This document shows, piece by piece, positions 57,887 through 64,000 of a stretch of 64,000 nucleotides of DNA (positions within the stretch are counted from its first letter, which is position 1; each line of letters begins with the position of its first letter). A program made the position numbers and the translations under genes. The notes under the pieces are model-generated. The model saw only the letters and a program-made list of their open reading frames with translations. It did not search any database and was not told the origin of the DNA. Source of the DNA: Pantoea endophytica (GTDB lineage: Bacteria; Pseudomonadota; Gammaproteobacteria; Enterobacterales; Enterobacteriaceae); assembly GCF_002858935.1 (NCBI RefSeq), contig NZ_PJRT01000005.1, forward strand, positions 310,001-374,000, read 5' to 3'.

Positions 57887-60373
57887 TCAGCTGCTCAGCA
57901 GCACTAACGGCGCACTTGAGGCCGCCTCATCCAGCGCGATGTAATCGCCAATCGTCACGGTTTCGCCACTCCATAAGTTGCGATAGTGACGATGGGCGAG
58001 TGACTCGGGCAGTACCACTTCGGTTTGCGTCCACTGCGCGTTGTCAAAACTCAGGCGCGGCAGAATGACCAGCAGCGCGTGGTTACTGTCCTGACGCGCA
58101 AAGGCGATGACTTTCTCCTGATGTTCACCGCTGACGTCCAGCGGCTGATAATCGCCCACACGGAACAGCTGCGGATAATCGCGACGCAGATGCAGAAGGC
58201 GTGCAATCACCTGTTGTTTCAGTTTGCCACTCAGCCAGTTTTGCGCGTCGTTAAAGTCGGGCGAAGAAGACTCTTCCAGCTGCTGCTCCAGCAGCGCGAA
58301 GTCCGGCGTGCGGCGGTTGTCGGGATCGACCAGGCTGAAATCCAGCGCTTCGCTACCCTGATAGATATCCGGCACGCCCGGCGCGGTGAGTTTAATTACC
58401 GTTTGCGTCAGGCTATTGATTAATCCGGCCTGAATAAACGGTTGCAACGCGTGGCTGAAATCGCTGAGGAACAACTGATTGGCCGGTGAAAGCAGATGAC
58501 GCGCGTAATCCAGCACCGCTTTTTCGTAGGCTTCGTTGCTCTCTGCCCAGTCGGTGCGCAGTTTGGCTTCGCGTAACGCTTTTTCGACAAAAGGAATAAA
58601 GCGCTCTTCAAGTTGGCTGGCATCCTGCGGCTGCAAGGTGGTCGGCCACACGCCAGCTAACGCCTGATACAGCATCCATTCCACTGCCGGTTCCGGCGCG
58701 GCGCCATCGTCCAGTTCCACTACCTGCGCCTGATTAATCTGCCGCCAGCGCGCTACGTGTTCCGCCCACAGCGCGGGGGCTTCGCTTAGCGTATACAGCC
58801 GCGCACGCGCATCTTCACCACGCTTGGTGTCGTGGGTTGAGGTGGAAGAGATGCCATCGGGCTGCTGTTGCAGCCGCGTTTGCATCTCGCTGTGGAAATG
58901 CGCCAGCGAGAAGGCGTGCGGCAGCGGTTCTGCGCCCACTTCATTGATCGCTAATGCGACGTGATTGCGGAAGAACAGCGTGTCTTCAACCGATTTCGCC
59001 ATCAGCGGTCCGGTCAGCTGCTGGAAGCGCATGCGGAATTCGTGCGCGTCTTTTTCGCTCTCTTCAGAAACCGCGCCCAGCAGCATCGCCTGCAGCAAAC
59101 TCAACACCGTTGGCGACGCACTGTTTTTCACCGTTTCCAGCACCTGTTGCAGCAGCTCTTCGCCTTCGAGCGGCATGCCGTCCTGCTGGCCGTAGGTGCG
59201 ATACACCGGGAAGGCGATGAGGATTTCGCGCAGTGCGACGTGCAGTTCCGCTTCGCCAAGGTTGCGATGTTCGGAACCGGCAATCTGCGTCGCCAGCTTA
59301 AGCAGACGCGCAAACTCACCGGCGAAATTGCGGTCAACCATCAATTCACGCGCCACGCGCAGTCCGCCTTCAACGTCGTTGCGTTGTCCGGTGGTGGCTT
59401 CATAGGCCAGATGCAGCGTATCGATCTGCGAATCATCCACCAGCGCGTGCGACAGCGCGGCAATAAATTCGTAGCCGGTGGTGCCGGAAATGGGCCAATC
59501 GTCAGGGATCTTTTCTCCTTCGGCGAGGATCTTTTCCACCGTGATATAGCAATCCGGGCCGGTGGCCTGGCGCAGCTGGCGCAAATAGCCTTGTGGATCG
59601 GCAAGGCCATCAACGTGATCGACGCGCAGGCCGCTGACCGCGCCCGAGCGCACCAGTTCAAGAATCAGCCGGTGGGAATCGGCAAACACCGCTTCATCTT
59701 CAACGCGCACGCCGACCAGACCGGTGATCTCAAAGAAGCGGCGATAAGAGAGCTCGCTGCGTGCATCGCGCCAGCTGATCAAACGCCACGGCTGCTGCTC
59801 ATGCAGTTCAGCAATCGCTTTGGCTTCAGTCATCGCCAGCACCTCGTCGGCGCGATCCTGCCAGCTGGCGGGCGTCAGCGGGTAAAAGCTGTCGTAGTAC
59901 GCCAGCGCGGGATGGCCAGTTTGCGGATGTGCTTTAATGCTCAGCTCACCGTTTTCCAGCACGTTCTCGAAGCTGTCGCCGAGAAACGGCAGCGTCAGAC
60001 GGCGTGTCCAGTCGATATCAAAATGATTGGCGTAGCGGCTGCTCTCGCCATACTCGATCACATCACGCCACCAGGCATTCTCCAGCGAGGCCGCCATATG
60101 GTTTGGCACGATGTCGAGAATCAAGCCGATCTCCGCGTCCTGCAACGCCTCAACCAGACGATTAAAGCCGTCGCGGCCGCCAATCGCCGGTTCGATCTCA
60201 TTGGCATCGATGACGTCGTAACCGTGGGTGGATTCGGCGGTGGCGCTAAATATCGGCGACGCGTAAAGATGGCTGATGCCAAGGCGTTGCAGATAGGGCA
60301 CCAGCGCCGCGGCGCGATCAAACGTCATGCCGTTGCGAAACTGAATGCGATACGTCGCGGTTGGAATACTCAT
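57887..60373 (-). CDS. treY: Maltooligosyl trehalose synthase TreY
   Basis: 828 residues. The start PTATYRIQFRNGMTFDRAAALVPYLQRLGISHLYASPIF is typical of TreY. The barrel shows the nucleophile Asp in GLRVDHVDGLADPQG and the acid Glu in ITVEKILAEGE. SSTSTHDTKRGEDARARL is the TreY-specific late motif. It turns the reducing-end alpha-1,4 bond of a maltodextrin into a trehalose (alpha,alpha-1,1) end. Its ATG overlaps the treZ stop as ATGA. Confidence 0.95.
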   Translation of the reverse strand: MSIPTATYRIQFRNGMTFDRAAALVPYLQRLGISHLYASPIFSATAESTHGYDVIDANEIEPAIGGRDGFNRLVEALQDAEIGLILDIVPNHMAASLENAWWRDVIEYGESSRYANHFDIDWTRRLTLPFLGDSFENVLENGELSIKAHPQTGHPALAYYDSFYPLTPASWQDRADEVLAMTEAKAIAELHEQQPWRLISWRDARSELSYRRFFEITGLVGVRVEDEAVFADSHRLILELVRSGAVSGLRVDHVDGLADPQGYLRQLRQATGPDCYITVEKILAEGEKIPDDWPISGTTGYEFIAALSHALVDDSQIDTLHLAYEATTGQRNDVEGGLRVARELMVDRNFAGEFARLLKLATQIAGSEHRNLGEAELHVALREILIAFPVYRTYGQQDGMPLEGEELLQQVLETVKNSASPTVLSLLQAMLLGAVSEESEKDAHEFRMRFQQLTGPLMAKSVEDTLFFRNHVALAINEVGAEPLPHAFSLAHFHSEMQTRLQQQPDGISSTSTHDTKRGEDARARLYTLSEAPALWAEHVARWRQINQAQVVELDDGAAPEPAVEWMLYQALAGVWPTTLQPQDASQLEERFIPFVEKALREAKLRTDWAESNEAYEKAVLDYARHLLSPANQLFLSDFSHALQPFIQAGLINSLTQTVIKLTAPGVPDIYQGSEALDFSLVDPDNRRTPDFALLEQQLEESSSPDFNDAQNWLSGKLKQQVIARLLHLRRDYPQLFRVGDYQPLDVSGEHQEKVIAFARQDSNHALLVILPRLSFDNAQWTQTEVVLPESLAHRHYRNLWSGETVTIGDYIALDEAASSAPLVLLSS

Positions 60374-62154
60374 TTTGTTGCTCCCTGATCCAAACGCACC
60401 ACGATGGCGTTTTGTGATAATGCTTCAGTTTCTTGCGGCCAGGCGAAAATCGTGCGACCTGGCGTGGCGGGTAAAGATTGCGTCTGCTTGCCGATATTCA
60501 GCGCCAGCGACAGTTCGCCCTGTGGGAAATGCCAGCTGACGGCTACAAAGCTTTCAGCGGTGGCGAGCACCTTGCCGCTGTTGCCGCCCGCATCGGCCAG
60601 CAGCGGCACGATATATTGCTGACGCAGCGCCAGCAGCTCGCGCGTGAGCGCCAGCCAGCTCTGGCCTTCAGGCGTTTGTAACTTATCCCAGTCAAGTTTT
60701 GAGCTGGCAAAGGTCTGCTCGGCGTTGGGATCCGGCACCTCTTCGTCATGCCCGGCGTGCCCGGTGAACTCCTTCGCGCGCCCTTCACGCACCGCTTTGG
60801 CCAGATCGCCGTGGAAATCGGTGAAGAACAGGAAAGGATTCGTTTCCCCATACTCTTCGCCCATAAATAGCAGCGGAATATGCGGTGACAGCAGCAGCGT
60901 CGCCAGCAGCACTTTGGTGCGATCGCTGCCCGCCAGGCTGATCAAACGATCGCCCTGCGCGCGGTTACCCACCTGATCGTGGTTCTGGATGAAATCAACA
61001 AACGCCACCGGCGGCTGGCTGGCGCTTGGCACGCCGCGCCGCTGCCCACTCTGCGGTGAAAGTTCGCCCTGATAAGCAAAGCCTTCAGTCAGCACACGCG
61101 CCACCAACTTCTCCGGCACGTCGGCGAAATCTTCGTAATAGGCGTGAGTTTCACCGGTTGCAAACACGTGCACCGCGTTGTGGAAATCATCGTTCCACTC
61201 ACCGGTAAACAGCGGCGCGTTGCCCTGTTTGTCACGCGGATGCAGGAAGATAACGTTGCGGCAATCTTCGGTGGTGAGATGAATAGGGCGCTCGGGAATG
61301 TCCTGACGGATGCGTTCGGCAATCTCAATCAGCGCATGCTTACTGGAGCTGTCTTCAATCTGGTCAATGGCATCAAAACGCAGGCCATCAAGATTAAATT
61401 CCTGCAGCCAGTAGAGCGGTGCTTCGACAATGTAGCGCCGCACAGCATCGACATCATATGCAATGCCTGCGCCCCACGGCGTCATGCGTTCCTGGTGGAA
61501 AAACGCCGGCGCCAGCAGCGGCAGGTAGTTGCCTTCCGGGCCAAAGTGGTTGAGCACGATATCCAGCACCACCGACAAACCGTGCGCGTGCGCGGCATCG
61601 ATAAAGGCTTTGAAATCATCCGGCGATCCGTAAGCCGCATGCGGAGCGTAGAGCAGCACGCCGTCGTAGCCCCAACCGCGATTGCCACCAAACTGCGACA
61701 CCGGCAGCACTTCCAGCTGCGTGATGCCTAATTCGGCCAGCCACGGCAATTTAGCTATCGCAGCCTGGAAAGTGCCTTCGGGCGTGAAGGTACCGATGTG
61801 CATTTCATACACCACCGTTTCATGCCACGGACGACCTTGCCATTCGGTGTACTGCCAGCGATAGCTTTGCGGATCGACCACCAGTGAAGGGCCGTTAACA
61901 TCAGCCTTTTGCGCACGCGCGGCGGGATCCGGCACCACCGTGCCATCGTCCAGCACAAAGTTATACTCTGCACCGGGCGCCACGCCGCTGACTTGCAGCT
62001 CAAACCAACCGTCGCCTGCGTCGAGCATGGCGGTGTCGTTATCGGCAAGTCTTAAGGTGATGTGCTGCTGCCCTGGTGCCCAAACACGAAAACGGACGCT
62101 GTCATCAGCAAGAATCTCAGCGCCCCAGGATTTTTCAAATGATCTGAATTCCAT
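60370..62154 (-). CDS. treZ: Malto-oligosyltrehalose trehalohydrolase TreZ
   Basis: 594 residues of GH13. An N-terminal sandwich domain (WGAEILADDSVRFRVWAPGQQHITL), barrel motifs GYDGVLLYAPHAAYG, LDGLRFDAIDQI with the nucleophile Asp, and HLTTEDCRN with the acid Glu; VDFIQNHDQVGNRAQGDR holds the third carboxylate. It frees trehalose from the end made by TreY. First gene of the operon. Together with TreY and GlgX it makes trehalose from glycogen or maltodextrin without OtsAB. Confidence 0.95.
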   Translation of the reverse strand: MEFRSFEKSWGAEILADDSVRFRVWAPGQQHITLRLADNDTAMLDAGDGWFELQVSGVAPGAEYNFVLDDGTVVPDPAARAQKADVNGPSLVVDPQSYRWQYTEWQGRPWHETVVYEMHIGTFTPEGTFQAAIAKLPWLAELGITQLEVLPVSQFGGNRGWGYDGVLLYAPHAAYGSPDDFKAFIDAAHAHGLSVVLDIVLNHFGPEGNYLPLLAPAFFHQERMTPWGAGIAYDVDAVRRYIVEAPLYWLQEFNLDGLRFDAIDQIEDSSSKHALIEIAERIRQDIPERPIHLTTEDCRNVIFLHPRDKQGNAPLFTGEWNDDFHNAVHVFATGETHAYYEDFADVPEKLVARVLTEGFAYQGELSPQSGQRRGVPSASQPPVAFVDFIQNHDQVGNRAQGDRLISLAGSDRTKVLLATLLLSPHIPLLFMGEEYGETNPFLFFTDFHGDLAKAVREGRAKEFTGHAGHDEEVPDPNAEQTFASSKLDWDKLQTPEGQSWLALTRELLALRQQYIVPLLADAGGNSGKVLATAESFVAVSWHFPQGELSLALNIGKQTQSLPATPGRTIFAWPQETEALSQNAIVVRLDQGATK

Positions 62155-62423
62155 TCAATTGCCTCGTTTAGCCCACGCAGGGGCAATGGACGACATCAAG
62201 CGATTCGCTACTGGCTGAAAACGATAAATAATTTGGGATGAAAGTTAGGTCGGACAACAAATCATAGTCGATATTTTGGCGTTTTCTGGCGCGCGCGAGA
62301 GGATTTCAGGTGGGTTTAAGAAATTATCGAATTAGCGGGGGATTTTTACGCTTCGGTTAGATGAGGTCGCCATGAATGGCGTAATGCTGCTCAGTTAAGC
62401 GCCGAGCGACTTTCGTTCGCCCT
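62155..62423. other. Upstream region of treZ
   Basis: No gene seen. It must hold the treZYX promoter on the minus strand. A GGTCGCCATGAATGGCGT palindrome (about 62365-62382) belongs to the extragenic palindrome family noted elsewhere. No clear CRP or MalT box is found, so the operon may be under stress control. Confidence 0.5.
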
Positions 62424-62662
62424 ATGCTGAGGCAGTTGCAGTATCTTCGTGCGGCGACCGAGCAGAGGACGCCTGGCCGCGCCCTCTGCACTCCCGGGCC
62501 TTGCGCCAGCCCAACCCGCCGCTGCGCGGTGCCTTCACTCATTCACGATTCCTGACGGACCGGCGGCGATTCGCTCCTGCTCAGCGCCACCTCTCGCCGC
62601 ATCCCTGCGGCTCGCCCTGGAATCCCTCATTCGTTCAGCGGATTGGGATGTCGCCTCAACAT
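62424..62662 (+). repeat. Structured GC-rich repeat element, copy C
   Basis: It shares the core of copies A and B: CGCCGCTGCGCGGTGCC, TTCACTC, CTGACGGACCGGCGG (about 62552-62566), hairpin P5 GCCGCA-TCCC-TGCGGC (62596-62611), then CCCTGG and TTCGTTCAGCGGATTGGGAT. The outer arms are weaker here (ATGCTGAGGC 62424-62433 with GCCTCAACAT 62653-62662, nine of ten pairs). It has an extra hairpin GCAGAGG/CCTCTGC (about 62463-62490). It lies between treZ and the ProP-like gene, on the strand opposite to both. Confidence 0.65.
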
Positions 62663-62748
62663 CCGCGCTGCAGCAGTCGTGCGTATTCTTAACTCAAAAT
62701 CGCTTTAAATCCCGCAGGACTGCGGCCCTTGTTAATGCCGACTCGAAA

Positions 62749-64000
62749 CTACGCCGGTTTATGCTTAACCTTACGTTTACGCAATTTATCGATCAAACGA
62801 TGCGCTTCCGCTTCTGTTGCCACCGCAGGCGATGAACCTTTCAGCGGTTTGCGGGCCGTTTCACTCAAGGTTAAAACCGTCAGCAAACCAATAATCCCGG
62901 CACCGATCATGTAATACGCCGGCATCAGATTATTGTGCGTGGTATCCACCAGCCATGCGGTAATCAGCGGCGTGGTGCCACCAAATAGCGAAACCGATAA
63001 GTTAAAACCAATTGCCAGTGCGCTATAACGAATATCGGTGACAAATAGCGCCGGTAACGTTGCCGGCATGGTGCCGCTGAAACAAGTATGCAATAAGCCC
63101 AGAATCGCCAGTCCGGCAAACACCAGTAGCATATTGCCGGAACCAATCAACATGTAGCTCGGAATCGCCAGCACGATTAAGCCTAACGCGCCTAAACCAA
63201 TCACCGGACGGCGACCAATGCGGTCGGTGAGATATCCCCACATTAACGTCAGCGGCATCATGATAAACATAATCACCATCACCAACATCAGGCCGGATAA
63301 TTCACTCATTCCCAGCACGCCGGTTAAATAGCTCGGCATATAGGCGGTCAGCATATAATTGGAGACGTTGAACAACAGTACCAGACCAATACATTTCAGC
63401 AGCGGTTTACGTTGATCGCGCAGCATCTGCCACACGCTCAGGCGCGGCTTGTTGTGCTCCATCTCTTCGCGCTTATCCATGTGATCTTTAAACGCGGGCG
63501 TCTCTTCCAGCTTTAAGCGGATATACAAACCGAACAGACCCAACGGCGCGGCGAGGAAGAACGGCACACGCCAGCCCCAATCCATCATGGTTTGATGCGG
63601 TAAGAAAGCGATCATTGCTGTCACCAGGCTGGCGCCCAGCAGATAGCCACCCAGCGTACCGAACTCAAGGAAGCTACCCATAAAGCCGCGACGTTTGTCG
63701 GTGGAGTATTCCGCGATAAAGGTCGCGGCACCGCCATATTCACCGCCGGTGGAGAACCCTTGCAGCAAGCGCGCCAGCAGCAGCAGAATCGGCGCAGCGA
63801 TACCAATGCTGGCATAGCTCGGAATCAGACCGATACAGAACGTACCGATCGACATCATGATCATGGTCAACGCCAGCACCTTCTGACGTCCAATGCGGTC
63901 GCCGAGTGGGCCAAACACCATGCCGCCAATCGGACGCACCAAAAACGCCGCGGCGAAGGTACCGAACGAAGCGATCAGCTGCGCGGCAGCGCTGGCATCG
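62749..64000 (-). CDS. proP: ProP-like proton/osmolyte symporter (MHS family), 5' end cut
   Basis: The gene enters from the right edge; 416 C-terminal codons are present. Metabolite:H+ symporter marks are GPLGDRIGRQKVLALTM, RLLQGFSTGGEYGGAATFIAEY, GFMGSFLEFGTLGGYLLGA and YLTDRIGRRPVIGLG. The sequence is close to ProP, which imports proline and glycine betaine at high osmolarity. ProP of E. coli ends in a long antiparallel coiled coil; here the tail is short and basic (HRLIDKLRKRKVKHKPA) and no coiled coil is seen. Could be a ProP paralogue with a different substrate or threshold. Confidence 0.82.
   Translation of the reverse strand, partial: DASAAAQLIASFGTFAAAFLVRPIGGMVFGPLGDRIGRQKVLALTMIMMSIGTFCIGLIPSYASIGIAAPILLLLARLLQGFSTGGEYGGAATFIAEYSTDKRRGFMGSFLEFGTLGGYLLGASLVTAMIAFLPHQTMMDWGWRVPFFLAAPLGLFGLYIRLKLEETPAFKDHMDKREEMEHNKPRLSVWQMLRDQRKPLLKCIGLVLLFNVSNYMLTAYMPSYLTGVLGMSELSGLMLVMVIMFIMMPLTLMWGYLTDRIGRRPVIGLGALGLIVLAIPSYMLIGSGNMLLVFAGLAILGLLHTCFSGTMPATLPALFVTDIRYSALAIGFNLSVSLFGGTTPLITAWLVDTTHNNLMPAYYMIGAGIIGLLTVLTLSETARKPLKGSSPAVATEAEAHRLIDKLRKRKVKHKPA

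Noticed and set aside
58961-60388. Open frame of 475 codons on the plus strand opposite treY
   Set aside because: It lies wholly antisense to a clear GH13 enzyme, has the low-complexity Arg/Gln/His-rich make-up of a shadow frame, and matches no family.

Overview
The window reads as chromosomal DNA of a gamma-proteobacterium of the Enterobacterales, most likely Erwiniaceae and probably Pantoea. This is inferred from close resemblance of MalG, MalE, FliD, EptB and YajD to E. coli family members, together with gene content that E. coli lacks: a TreX/TreY/TreZ trehalose operon, a folate-independent methionine synthase pair, and a ParD-like/Map pair. No database search was possible.

Layout. 0-4.1 kb: the tail of an ABC permease, then a decayed type VI secretion (T6SS) hcp island. 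The island holds a gene with an in-frame amber stop, two paralogous small membrane proteins, a frameshifted hcp, a macro-domain protein and a DUF4236 protein. 4.2-19.8 kb: the whole maltose regulon in one block (malGFE, malK-lamB-malM, malQP, malT) with MalT-box clusters between divergent units. 19.8-30.5 kb: regulators and small enzymes (MBL hydrolase/LysR, EptB, acetyltransferases, an NQO-TetR-PNPOx unit, a truncated MFS gene, FtrA, HiuH) and a stress pair (KGG/YciG-like and YciF-like). 30.9-36.3 kb: a chemoreceptor, a ParD-like/Map pair, a second KGG protein, a sugar porter and a YoaK protein. 36.3-40.9 kb: a beta-glucoside bgl locus with two RAT/terminator antitermination switches and CRP-like sites. 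41.1-44.6 kb: an orphan fliD with a near-consensus sigma-28 promoter but a frameshift, yajD, and a GtrII-like membrane protein. 44.7-48.9 kb: mesD-mesX with a MetR-type palindrome, yaiL, an RluA-family synthase and a two-part cold-shock-domain protein. 49.0-50.3 kb: a second, intact orphan hcp island. 50.5-55.7 kb: a second chemoreceptor and an autotransporter. 55.8-62.2 kb: treZ-treY-glgX. 62.2-64 kb: a noncoding stretch and a ProP-like transporter running off the window.

How the genes work together. LamB, MalE, MalFGK2, MalP and MalQ take in and process maltodextrins. GlgX, TreY and TreZ can turn linear alpha-glucans into trehalose, and the ProP-like carrier adds a further osmoprotective route. 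The bgl genes and the MFS sugar porter, both with CRP-like sites, add beta-glucoside and other sugar use. Two MCPs and fliD carry sigma-28-like promoters and so belong to the motility regulon.

The most unusual signal is a family of three GC-rich noncoding elements of about 200-240 bp (11870-12076, 12121-12320 and about 62424-62662). They share a core, but their flanking arms differ in sequence from copy to copy while staying complementary within a copy (perfectly in two copies), and several internal hairpins also differ in a compensatory way. That is the signature of a structured nucleic-acid element.
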